Assembly (NCBI RefSeq): GCF_021129305.1
Contig: NZ_JAJOMB010000002.1
Coordinates: forward strand, 1-64,000
Direction: 5' to 3'
Length of the DNA: 64,000 nucleotides
Origin: Kineosporia babensis
GTDB taxonomy: Bacteria; Actinomycetota; Actinomycetes; Actinomycetales; Kineosporiaceae
The position numbers and the translations under genes are program-made. Positions 18,923 to 27,065 of the stretch are shown here, one piece after another (position 1 is the stretch's first letter; every line of letters begins with the position of its first letter). The notes below the pieces were generated by a model, which had not been told where the DNA came from, ran no database searches, and saw nothing but the letters and a program-made list of their open reading frames with translations.

Positions 18923-19441
18923 ATGTCTGCAGGCGCGGTCGAGGTAGGTCCGCGAAAGGCCGCTGACCTGGCGCCGGTGGCCAAAGCGCTGTGGTCGGTG
19001 CACGTGGCCGACCGGTACCCCATGGTCTGGCCGTCGGATCCGGTGCAGTGGCTGGAGCCGCCGGGCTTGGCGGCGGCGTGGGTGGCGCGGGAAGCCGAGC
19101 AGATCGTTGGGCACATCGGGGTGGTGGCCGACGTGAGTGACGTGGACGTTCGGGCAATGCTGGAAAAGCCTGGCGAAGCGGCTCCATGCCTGGCCGGCGT
19201 CACCCGGTTGTTCGTCACTCCCGCCGGCAGAGGAAAGGGACTGGGCGCCCGGTTGCTCGATGCCGCCGGGGAATGGGCCGGACAGCACCACTACCGCCTC
19301 ATGCTCGACGTGGTGGACGACGGCGGCCCGGCCATTGCCCTGTACGAGAGGCAAGGCTGGAAGCTCGTCGACCGGCGCACAGCTGACTGGCCGACCCCCG
19401 AAGGCGAGCACCTGCCGATCCGGATCTACCTGAGGCCCTAG
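18923..19441 (+). CDS. GNAT-family N-acetyltransferase
   Basis: A 172-residue acetyl-CoA-dependent acetyltransferase. The acetyl-CoA pyrophosphate-binding loop is VTPAGRGKGLGARLLDAA (consensus Q/RxxGxG/A). The C-terminal part contains LDVVDDGGPAIALYERQGWK, a standard GNAT beta-4/alpha-4 segment. The substrate is unknown. An ATG start with an AGGATAG ribosome-binding stretch is present. It is divergent from the sigma factor and convergent with the polyprenyl synthase gene, whose stop is only three bases away. Confidence 0.9.
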   Translation: MSAGAVEVGPRKAADLAPVAKALWSVHVADRYPMVWPSDPVQWLEPPGLAAAWVAREAEQIVGHIGVVADVSDVDVRAMLEKPGEAAPCLAGVTRLFVTPAGRGKGLGARLLDAAGEWAGQHHYRLMLDVVDDGGPAIALYERQGWKLVDRRTADWPTPEGEHLPIRIYLRP

Positions 19442-19444
19442 AAC

Positions 19445-20467
19445 TCAGGCCGAGCGGTGAGTGAGAAACCGGGTCAGCGCCTTCAGTTCTTCCCGCGCAG
19501 GCTCGGCCAACGGCACCGAGTCGAGCGCCTGAACCGCCTGCCCGATCTCCCGGTCGGCCTCGGCGAGCGCCCAGTCGCGACCACCCGCAGCGTCGAGAAC
19601 ATCGGCAATGCGCTCGAGTTCGGTCTCCGGCGCCCCATCAGCCGGTTCCGGCGCGGCCAGCCAGTCGGCAATCGCCTGAGCCGGGGAGCCCCCGGCGGAG
19701 AGCACATACGTCACCGGCAGCGACTTCTTGCGCGCCCTGAGGTCGGAAAGCACCGGCTTACCGGTCACCGAGGTGTCCCCCCAGATCCCGAGCACGTCGT
19801 CCACCAGCTGAAATGCCATGCCCACGTGCGCGCCATAGGCGCCCAGAGCGTCCACTGCTGCTGCACTACCCCCGCCCAGCAGGCCACCGATCCGGGCGCT
19901 GGCCGAAAGCAGAGCTCCGGTCTTGCCCGCGGCCATCGCCCGGCACTCGGGCAGTTCCACCCAGTCACGCCGCTCGAAGGCCAGATCTTCGGTCTGTCCC
20001 CGGATCATCTCGCGGATTGCACTGCCGAGCACCGCCGAGGCCTGAGGATCGCGGGGGAGCAGCACCTCCTGGGCGAGGTTCACCAGTGCATCCCCGGTCA
20101 GGATGGCGGCCGGAACTCCCCACAGCGCCCACACCGTGGGCTGATGACGGCGTTCGGTGTCGCCGTCCATCACGTCGTCGTGGATCAGCGAGAAGTTGTG
20201 CACCAGCTCCACCGAGACCGCGCCGGGGATCGCCGTCTCGGCGGCCGCTCCGCAGGCCTCGGCCGCCAGTAACGTCACCGTGGGCCGAACCGCCTTGCCC
20301 CCGGCCGGTTCCCGAGGCGTGCCGTCGGCCGTGACCCAGCCCAGGTGGTACTCGCTGATCGAGCGGTTCACCGGGTCCAGCCGGGCCACCGCCCGGCGCA
20401 GCGCCGGGTCGAGCAGGGCCCGGGTCCTGGCCAGGGCGGGCGGGGCAGAAACTGCCTCGGTACTCAT
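19445..20467 (-). CDS. Polyprenyl (geranylgeranyl-type) diphosphate synthase
   Basis: A 340-residue all-alpha prenyltransferase that condenses isopentenyl diphosphate with allylic diphosphates. The first Asp-rich motif is HDDVMDGDTERR (Asp97-Asp101), and the basic pair Arg106-Arg107 follows. The second Asp-rich region is QLVDDVLGIWGD (222-231). The motif GGKAVRPTVTLLAAEA is the family's GGKRxRP segment with Ala in place of Arg/Lys. Chain length cannot be set from sequence by eye. The ATG at 20467 is preferred; the frame remains open upstream, but that part is not family-like. No terpene or carotenoid genes adjoin it. Confidence 0.9.
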   Translation of the reverse strand: MSTEAVSAPPALARTRALLDPALRRAVARLDPVNRSISEYHLGWVTADGTPREPAGGKAVRPTVTLLAAEACGAAAETAIPGAVSVELVHNFSLIHDDVMDGDTERRHQPTVWALWGVPAAILTGDALVNLAQEVLLPRDPQASAVLGSAIREMIRGQTEDLAFERRDWVELPECRAMAAGKTGALLSASARIGGLLGGGSAAAVDALGAYGAHVGMAFQLVDDVLGIWGDTSVTGKPVLSDLRARKKSLPVTYVLSAGGSPAQAIADWLAAPEPADGAPETELERIADVLDAAGGRDWALAEADREIGQAVQALDSVPLAEPAREELKALTRFLTHRSA

Positions 20468-20845
20468 AGCGCAGAACCTCCGTTTGGACGGCGTGGCCGA
20501 AACCCGGGCGTCGGGAATCCGGTTCCCCGTCACGGGGGCGCGGCAGCCATGATCAGAACCCACAGCGGCCTCAACGGACCGCCGATCCGGCCCGTGCCCT
20601 GCCGTCAGTGCCCAAGGGTCTCCTGGGCGACGGTGGCCTCGTGGTGAACGACACAGGGTCAGATAAACCCAACCGAGCGCGACAGACAAGCGGATTCGTG
20701 ACATCGGTTCGTGTTCGGCACTTGCGTCGTTCGAGCGCCGATCGGCCGGGGGATCGGCTGTGGCCTGCGGATCCTACTGATTCGGGAGGTATTCTCACTG
20801 CCGGTTACGTGTGCGCCACTCGTCCCGACATGGTTCGATGCCGAA
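20468..20845. other. Divergent intergenic region
   Basis: About 380 bases between the polyprenyl synthase start and the small membrane-protein start. I see no gene and no clear promoter pair. The frame of the downstream gene is open back to 20711, but the conserved hydrophobic start lies at 20846. Confidence 0.4.
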
Positions 20846-21487
20846 GTGAACTCCATCGGTCGGGGCTGGCTGTTCATCCTGTTGTTCGGGCTGGTCGTCA
20901 TCCTGCTGTTCGCCACCCGGGGATGCGGTGCGAACGGTGACATCGCGGGCTCGATCGAGGTCGGCCCGAGCGCCACCACGAATCCTGGCCTGCCCTACGC
21001 CGGTCCGGCCGAGCCCTCGCTCGGCCCGACCCAGCGCTCCAGGACCCCGGAGCGCTCAGAGACGGAAACCGCCCCGGACGGTCCCACGGACGAGCCGACC
21101 CGGGCGAACGGTCAGCCGAAGAACACGGTCTACGTGTCCGGCGATCAGATCCTGCCGCTGTCCGCAGGCGCGGACGACCTGGACGCCTACGTCGGCCGGC
21201 GCGCCACGGCCCGCTCGGTGCGGGTGCAGTCGGTGGTGGCGGACGAGGGTTTCTGGATCGGCACCGCGGGGGACCGGGTCTGGGTGCAGTTGATCGGACC
21301 ACCGCCGGAGTCGCCGTACCACGTGGAGCGGGACGACGAGGTGACGTTCGTGGGCGAGGTGGTGGCGCACGGCAGCGGATTCGCGGCAGAGGTAGGGGTC
21401 AACCAGGAAGAGGGATCCCGCGCGCTCACCTCGCAAGGTGCGCACATCGCCGTCCGCAAACACGACATGACCCTGACCCAGCGCTAG
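20846..21487 (+). CDS. Single-pass membrane protein, unrecognised extracytoplasmic domain
   Basis: A 213-residue protein. A hydrophobic segment near the N-terminus (WLFILLFGLVVILLFATRG) is followed by a Pro/Thr/Glu-rich linker and then a compact domain of about 110 residues (residues 95-205). The compact domain contains VYVSGDQILPL, YVGRRATARSVRVQSVVADEG and VWVQLIGPP. The alternating hydrophobic pattern suggests a small beta barrel, possibly OB-like, but I do not recognise a family. The GTG at 20846 was chosen because it puts the membrane segment within ten residues of the N-terminus. It is followed 66 bases later by the acyltransferase gene and could be its partner in envelope modification. 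Confidence 0.65.
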   Translation: MNSIGRGWLFILLFGLVVILLFATRGCGANGDIAGSIEVGPSATTNPGLPYAGPAEPSLGPTQRSRTPERSETETAPDGPTDEPTRANGQPKNTVYVSGDQILPLSAGADDLDAYVGRRATARSVRVQSVVADEGFWIGTAGDRVWVQLIGPPPESPYHVERDDEVTFVGEVVAHGSGFAAEVGVNQEEGSRALTSQGAHIAVRKHDMTLTQR

Positions 21488-21553
21488 CAGGCCGGCCAGC
21501 CACCCGTCCCTCATTGGACAGTTGCCCAACCGCTCCGGAACCAGCTTGAACGC

Positions 21554-23734
21554 TTGAGTAAGACGTCACCCGAAAGGCGCAGCGAACAACTCCCCGTTCC
21601 CGCTCAGGCCGGGCCGCAGTGTGTCGATACCCACTTCGTGCCTCTCGCATCGACGGTCCTCGGGACGACGCTCTCACCCGAGAAGATCGACCCTCACCCC
21701 CGGACGGCCCGCCCCGAGTTCCGGCCGGACATAGAGGGCCTGCGGGCGGTCGCGATCATCCTGGTGGTGCTCTACCACTGCGGGATCAACGCGTTCAGCG
21801 GTGGCTACATCGGGGTCGACGTCTTCTTCGTGATCTCCGGCTTCCTGATCACCGGCCATCTGGCCCGGGAGGTGGAGGCGACCGGGCGGCTGCACATCGG
21901 CCGGTTCTACGCCCGCCGGGCGATGCGTCTGCTCCCTGCGGCCACGGTGACCATCGTCGCCACGTTGCTGGCCGCCTGGTGGTGGCTGCCCTCGGTACGG
22001 CTGAAAGACATCGCTACCGACGGCCTGGCCGCGACGGGCTACGTGCTGAACTACCGTCTGGCCGCGAACGGCACCGAGTACAGCGGCGAGGGCAACCTTG
22101 CGTCCCCCCTGCAGCATTTCTGGTCTCTGGGGGTGGAAGAGCAGTTCTACCTGGTGATTCCGCTGCTCCTGGTGGCTACGGCGGTCCTGTTGCGGCGTAA
22201 GGCGATCTTCATCGGGGTGACTGCGCTGATCACCGCGGCATCCTTCGCCTGGTCAGTGGCCTCCACCGGCAGCAACGGCGTCTGGGCCTACTTCGGCGCC
22301 CCCACTCGGGCCTGGGAACTGGGCGTGGGTGCCCTCCTGGCGCTCGCTTTGCCCTACGCACCACGTCTGCCCGACGCCCTGGCCTCCTTGCTGCGCCTGG
22401 GCGGTCTAGCCGCGATAGTGGCCGCAGCAGTGATGTTCGACGACCGCACCTCCTTCCCCGGCTACCACGCCGCCCTGCCGGTGTTCGGCGCCTTCGCCGT
22501 CATCGCCGCCGGGAAAGCGACCAGTGGACGGCTCCTTAGCCACGGCGTCATGAAAGCCATCGGGGCCCGCTCGTACTCCTGGTACCTCTGGCACTGGCCG
22601 GTACTGCTGATCGCCCCCTTTGTCATGGACGAGAAGTTCGGCATCGGTCAGAACCTGGCTGCCGCCGGTTTCGCCTACCTGCTGGCCGTCCTGAGCTTTG
22701 CGATGATCGAGCGTCCCCTGCACGAACTGGGCCGCGAGCGCGAAGGCTGGGGCCGCAACGCGCTGACCGGGGTAGGCCTGATGGCCGCCGCGGTGGTGTT
22801 CTCGCTACTCGTACCGGTTTTCCCGGACCGCACGCCGACCGGCACCGTGACCGCCGGAAGCCTGAAGCTGACCGGCAACGCCACCGCCCGCGAGAAGCAG
22901 CTGGAGAAGAAGCTGAACGCGGCGATGGAGAACGACGAACTGCCGAAGAACCTCACCCCGAGCCTGAAGAAGGCGTCCCAGGACCTGCCGCCGGTCTACT
23001 ACAACGGCTGCCACCGCGAGCTGGACGGCGTGACCGCGCCCAAGTCCTGCGAGGCCTTCGGCGACGCCAAGGGCAAGAAGCAGGTGGTCCTGATCGGCGA
23101 CTCGCACGCCGCGCAGTGGTGGCCGGCCATGGACCAGATCGCCCAGGAGCGCAAGTGGCGGCTGGCCAGCTTCACCAAGAGCGCCTGCACCGCTGCGGAC
23201 GTCACGATCTACCTGGAACTGGTGAAGCGGAACTACAACGAGTGCATCGAGTGGCGCAAGAACATGATCGCCCGGATCCAGCAGCTCAAGCCCGCCCTGG
23301 TGGTGATGTCGGCGAACGCGGACGGCGGTGAGGCGCTGAACGGCGAGGGTTCGCAGGACGAGCGCTGGGTGGAGGGCTGGCGGCGTAGCGCCGAGGCGAT
23401 CCAGAAGTCCGGGGCCAAGGTCGTCTACCTGGACGACAGCGCCTGGCCGGCGGTGAACGTGCCAGAATGCCTGTCCACCAAGCCCACCGAGATCTCCGAA
23501 TGCGCGGCCACCGAGCGTCAGGCCACCACCGCGCCCGAGCGCAGGCAGATGATCAAGGACATGTTCCAGGACATCGGCGGCACGGTGGTCGACCCGATGC
23601 CCTGGTTCTGCGCCTCGAAGGGCTGTCCCGCGGTGGTCGGCAACGTGCTCGTCTACCACGACGACAGCCACGTGACCCAGGCCTACACCCGCACTCTCGC
23701 CCCGATCCTGGCGGAGCGGCTCAAGCTGAAGTGA
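21554..23734 (+). CDS. OafA/YrhL-type acyltransferase with C-terminal SGNH domain
   Basis: A 726-residue membrane enzyme that would move acyl groups across the membrane onto an envelope glycan or lipid. The acyltransferase-3 domain starts at about residue 53 (FRPDIEGLRAVAIILVVLYH), with the catalytic His in the LYHCG motif and the RxxR-like ARRAMRLLP. Roughly ten membrane helices follow. From about residue 490 a periplasmic-side SGNH domain carries VVLIGDSHAAQWW (Ser nucleophile) and DDSHVT (Asp/His). The TTG at 21554 is the longest start; GTG at 21638 is an alternative. The stop codon abuts that of the cold-shock gene, together forming TGATCA. Confidence 0.9.
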   Translation: MSKTSPERRSEQLPVPAQAGPQCVDTHFVPLASTVLGTTLSPEKIDPHPRTARPEFRPDIEGLRAVAIILVVLYHCGINAFSGGYIGVDVFFVISGFLITGHLAREVEATGRLHIGRFYARRAMRLLPAATVTIVATLLAAWWWLPSVRLKDIATDGLAATGYVLNYRLAANGTEYSGEGNLASPLQHFWSLGVEEQFYLVIPLLLVATAVLLRRKAIFIGVTALITAASFAWSVASTGSNGVWAYFGAPTRAWELGVGALLALALPYAPRLPDALASLLRLGGLAAIVAAAVMFDDRTSFPGYHAALPVFGAFAVIAAGKATSGRLLSHGVMKAIGARSYSWYLWHWPVLLIAPFVMDEKFGIGQNLAAAGFAYLLAVLSFAMIERPLHELGREREGWGRNALTGVGLMAAAVVFSLLVPVFPDRTPTGTVTAGSLKLTGNATAREKQLEKKLNAAMENDELPKNLTPSLKKASQDLPPVYYNGCHRELDGVTAPKSCEAFGDAKGKKQVVLIGDSHAAQWWPAMDQIAQERKWRLASFTKSACTAADVTIYLELVKRNYNECIEWRKNMIARIQQLKPALVVMSANADGGEALNGEGSQDERWVEGWRRSAEAIQKSGAKVVYLDDSAWPAVNVPECLSTKPTEISECAATERQATTAPERRQMIKDMFQDIGGTVVDPMPWFCASKGCPAVVGNVLVYHDDSHVTQAYTRTLAPILAERLKLK

Positions 23735-24427
23735 TCACTCGCTCACCCAGCCGTGCCGCCGGGCCAGGGTGAGTACCGCCCGGCGCAGCTGGGTGATCTG
23801 CTCCCCGGTCATGCTCGGCACCGATTCCAGGCACACCTCGACCAGTTCGTGGCTCAGGGCATCGGCGGTGATGCTCTCGCGGACCGCGCGCTCGGTGCCG
23901 TTGACCGAACGTTGGGGGGCGATGGCCGGAGCGCCGTGCGAGGCGGCCGCGGCCACGGTGGCCGGAGTGGGTACCGGCGGGGTGGCTGTGGCCACGGAGG
24001 AACCGTTGGCGGCGCTGGAGTGCGGCTGAGCCGCAGGGGAGTGCGCGGCGCCCGGCTGGGGAGCTTGCGGCTGGGCGGCGGGGCCGTGGGTGGCGGAGGC
24101 CTGCAGGCCCGGGGAGGGCGTGGGTTTCGCAGCGGTCAGCCCGGCGGCGATTGAGGACGGTGTGGTCACCGGGGTTGCCGAGGGCACAGTGGCGCCGTTG
24201 GCCGGGGTGACCGCGGCCGTGCGGCCTTTGATCACCCGCACGGCGGTGGCCTTCAGCCCTCGCTCACCCTCGATCACATCGAACTCCACCGGCACTCCGG
24301 GGTGGTACTGATGTTTTTCTGCGAGCAAGGCGTTGGCATGCAGAAAGACGTCTTCACCGCCGGAGTCCGGTGCAATGAAGCCGTATCCCCGAATTTCGTC
24401 GAACCGCAGTATCTTTCCTGTCGCCAC
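23735..24427 (-). CDS. Cold-shock-domain protein with long low-complexity linker
   Basis: A 230-residue protein. Residues 1-66 are a cold-shock domain with RNP-like motifs (RGYGFIAPD, EDVFLHANAL), which bind single-stranded nucleic acid. A Pro/Ala/Gln/Ser-rich linker of about 100 residues follows. The last 40 residues form a separate helical segment (LVEVCLESVPSMTGEQITQL). This domain pattern is seen in actinobacterial long CspA-like proteins of unsettled role. The GTG start at 24427 places the domain right at the N-terminus. Its stop is adjacent to the stop of the convergent acyltransferase gene. Confidence 0.88.
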   Translation of the reverse strand: MATGKILRFDEIRGYGFIAPDSGGEDVFLHANALLAEKHQYHPGVPVEFDVIEGERGLKATAVRVIKGRTAAVTPANGATVPSATPVTTPSSIAAGLTAAKPTPSPGLQASATHGPAAQPQAPQPGAAHSPAAQPHSSAANGSSVATATPPVPTPATVAAAASHGAPAIAPQRSVNGTERAVRESITADALSHELVEVCLESVPSMTGEQITQLRRAVLTLARRHGWVSE

Positions 24428-24629
24428 AGCAGTCGCATCCTTCTCATCATCGCCGAACGCGAGGTGGTTGATAATAGCGGACCCACCGCTCGCGAAATCG
24501 CTCGGACGGCACTCTTGCAGATATCAGAATGCCAGGTCAGGAGGGTTGCGAGAACGCACCGCCGGAGCGACGGAAATGACTCGCGAGTATTGTTGCGTAT
24601 AACGATGTCATCGAACCTGCCGATGATGT

Positions 24630-25775
24630 TCAGGCCGACCGGTAATCCACCGAACGGCCCGAGGCCAGCGCCCGGAATCGGGAGATCAGATCGGCCTGAC
24701 GGGCCGGGAGAAACTCCTGGGCGGCGGCCGCCGCGTCATCGTACGCGGAGATCAGGAGTTTCCGGGCGATCGGCTGCCCGGTGCTCTCGATCAACGTAAG
24801 AGTGGCCAGGGTCAGGGCGAAACGCAGACGTACCGGAAGTTCGGCGGTATGCAGTTCCCCGTCCCTGGGCAGATTAGGAACGCATTCGCTCAGGGCACTC
24901 ATCGCCGCGGAGGCGAGGGCGTGCCGGGCCTGGGGATCCGGCTCGCGGGCACAGGTCAGCAGGGAGCTCTCGGCGTGGGTGATCCGCGGATCGGGCTCCG
25001 GGTCGCGGGTGTGGATGACCTCCAGCCGGTCGAGTCGCGCGGGCTCGTCATGGAGGCTGGGTACGTCGTCCAGGTCGGGCGGAGCACTCGAGCGCATGCT
25101 GGCTGGATTGGGGACGCTCGGCGCACCGAGCTGGGGTAGGTGCGGTGGGATAGGGGCCGGCTGACGTCGTGGGGCTTGCGCTGCGTTGGGCAGGCGCGCG
25201 GCAGTCGGACGGTTCCAGGGGGCGGCATTGCGCGGGGGACGGTTGCTTTGGTTGCGCGGGGCCGGGTTACGTGGGGCTTGGCCTTGTGGTTTAGGTCGAG
25301 CCGAAGGCGTCCGGTCGGGCGGGAACTCGTCCCCATAGGCGTAGAGCGAGGGTGCGCCGGTTGAGGTGTAACCCCCGCTGGTGAAGCTGCGCTGGGTGAA
25401 ACGGGGCGCGGGCTGGTCTCCGCGCTCAGGACGACGTGGGCGCGGAGAGGAGCGCGGAGGGCGGGGGCGCGACGAAGAGCTTGGTGGTGGCTCGTTTTCG
25501 GTCGCGGAGGGCTGGTCGTACCAGGGGGAAGGCGCGAAGTCCTTGGTCCGGGGCAGCGACGAGATCCGCCGGGCCAGCGCGTCCGGATGCAGCACCCGGT
25601 AGCGGGGCGAGCTGGGCTGAGCCTGGTGCCGGGCGATCCGTTTGGCGAAGAGGTCATGGTGCTCGTCCAGCACCAGCACCACGCGGTCCTCGTCGGTGTG
25701 GCAGTACGCGGCCACGGTCGCGGCGTCGAACTCCTTCAGGTCTGCCGCGGTCGACAGCACGTCAATGTCGATCAC
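24630..25775 (-). CDS. Unrecognised protein with a Pro/Arg-rich central region
   Basis: A 381-residue protein that I cannot assign. An ordered N-terminal part (residues 1-75: DIDVLSTAADLKEFDAATVA, VVLVLDEHHDLFAKRIA) is followed by about 160 residues of Pro/Arg/Ala/Ser/Asn low-complexity sequence. A helical C-terminal part (about 250-381) ends in RFRALASGRSVDYRSA. The C-terminal half contains LRFALTLATLTLIESTG and could be an alpha-helical domain. The GTG start at 25775 has a GAGGGGG site upstream. It lies upstream of the cold-shock gene in the same direction with about 200 bases between them. Confidence 0.6.
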   Translation of the reverse strand: MIDIDVLSTAADLKEFDAATVAAYCHTDEDRVVLVLDEHHDLFAKRIARHQAQPSSPRYRVLHPDALARRISSLPRTKDFAPSPWYDQPSATENEPPPSSSSRPRPPRSSPRPRRPERGDQPAPRFTQRSFTSGGYTSTGAPSLYAYGDEFPPDRTPSARPKPQGQAPRNPAPRNQSNRPPRNAAPWNRPTAARLPNAAQAPRRQPAPIPPHLPQLGAPSVPNPASMRSSAPPDLDDVPSLHDEPARLDRLEVIHTRDPEPDPRITHAESSLLTCAREPDPQARHALASAAMSALSECVPNLPRDGELHTAELPVRLRFALTLATLTLIESTGQPIARKLLISAYDDAAAAAQEFLPARQADLISRFRALASGRSVDYRSA

Positions 25776-25913
25776 GGTGGCCCCCTCAGGCTCAGTGACT
25801 ACGCCTAGCTATCGTGAGCCGCCATTTTCTCGACACACAGTGATGAGCGAGTGAGCGACACGCCTTAGTCCGATGTGACTGGGGAGATTCGGCTGTTCGG
25901 CCGGGACAAAAGT

Positions 25914-25945
25914 GACGAGGGGCGGGCCGAAGCCCACCCCTCGTC
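25914..25945 (-). terminator. Intrinsic terminator after ackA
   Basis: GACGAGGGG at 25914-25922 pairs with CCCCTCGTC at 25937-25945, and additional G/C pairs extend the stem inward. It lies 22 bases past the ackA stop in the direction of transcription. Confidence 0.65.
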
Positions 25946-25966
25946 CGGTACTGACGGAACCCTGGT

Positions 25967-27061
25967 CTACCCCAGTAGTTTCCGGACCTCGCCGGCGATC
26001 TGCAGGTCTTCCCGGGCGTTGATCACGAACGTGCGCGCCGCCGCGCCCGCCGCGCTGATCTCCTGGTCCTTGCCCCGGGTGACGCCGTTGACCTGCTCGT
26101 CCACCGCAACCCCGGCCCAGCTCAGGCTCTCGGCGATCCGGCCGCGCACGATCGGGCTGTTCTCGCCCACCCCGCCGGTGAATACCAGCAGGTCGAGGCC
26201 GCCGGCCGAGGCCATCATCGACCCGATCGAGGCCCGCAACCGGTGCAGGTACACGTCCATCGCCAGGATCGAACGCTCGTCCCCGGCCGCGAGACCGGCC
26301 TCCACGTCCCGCATGTCCGCGGTGCCGGCCAGCGCCGTAAGGCCACCGACCCGCTCCAAGCCGTGCTGGACGTCCTTTGCTGTCATCCCGGCCTGCTGCT
26401 GCAGCCACAGCACCAGACCCGGGTCCACCGTGCCCGACCGGGTGGCCATGACCAGGCCCTCCAGCGGGGTGAAGCCCATCGTGGTGTCCACGCTCTCGCC
26501 GCCGACGACCGCGCTGAGCGAGGCGCCTGCGCCGAGATGGCAGATCACGATGCGCAGTTCGGAGACCGGACGCCCGGCCAGCTCGGCGGCCCGGCCGGAG
26601 GCGTAGGCGTGCGAGAGGCCGTGGAAGCCGTAACGCCGGATGTTGTGGGCCTGGCGCCACTCGGCCGGGATCGGGTAGGTGCTGGCCCCGGCCGAGAGCG
26701 TGCTGTGGAAGGCAGTGTCGAAACAGCCCACCGCCGGTACGTCCGGCAGCACCTCGGCCACCGCCTCCAGGCCGGCCACGGCCTTGGGGTTGTGCAGCGG
26801 GGCGAGCGCCGACAGATCGCTGATCTGCTGCAGCACCTCGGCGTCGATCCGGACCGGGCCGCTGAACCGCGTTCCCCCGTGCACGATCCGGTGGCCCACG
26901 GCTTCGGGGGCCGGCCATTCCTTCAGTGCCGCCGAGAGCTCAGCGGTGTCGAAACCGCTGGCGTCGGCCGGAAGGTTCACGGTTCCGAACACCTCGTCGT
27001 CGTCCCCCAGGAGACTGACCTTGAGGCTCGACGAGCCCGCGTTGACCACCAGAACGCGCAT
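25967..27061 (-). CDS. ackA: Acetate kinase
   Basis: A 364-residue enzyme that converts acetyl phosphate and ADP to acetate and ATP. Family motifs are VLVVNAGSSSLKVSLL at the N-terminus, HRIVHGGTRFS (catalytic His region), HLGAGASLSAV, MGFTPLEGLVMATRSGTVDP and FTGGVGENSP. The ATG at 27061 starts exactly at the conserved MRVLVVNAGSSS. It lies four bases after the phosphoketolase stop, with its ribosome binding site (AGGAG) inside the end of that gene, so the two are an operon. Its length is slightly shorter than many acetate kinases (about 395-400). Confidence 0.96.
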   Translation of the reverse strand: MRVLVVNAGSSSLKVSLLGDDDEVFGTVNLPADASGFDTAELSAALKEWPAPEAVGHRIVHGGTRFSGPVRIDAEVLQQISDLSALAPLHNPKAVAGLEAVAEVLPDVPAVGCFDTAFHSTLSAGASTYPIPAEWRQAHNIRRYGFHGLSHAYASGRAAELAGRPVSELRIVICHLGAGASLSAVVGGESVDTTMGFTPLEGLVMATRSGTVDPGLVLWLQQQAGMTAKDVQHGLERVGGLTALAGTADMRDVEAGLAAGDERSILAMDVYLHRLRASIGSMMASAGGLDLLVFTGGVGENSPIVRGRIAESLSWAGVAVDEQVNGVTRGKDQEISAAGAAARTFVINAREDLQIAGEVRKLLG

Positions 27062-27065
27062 CGTG

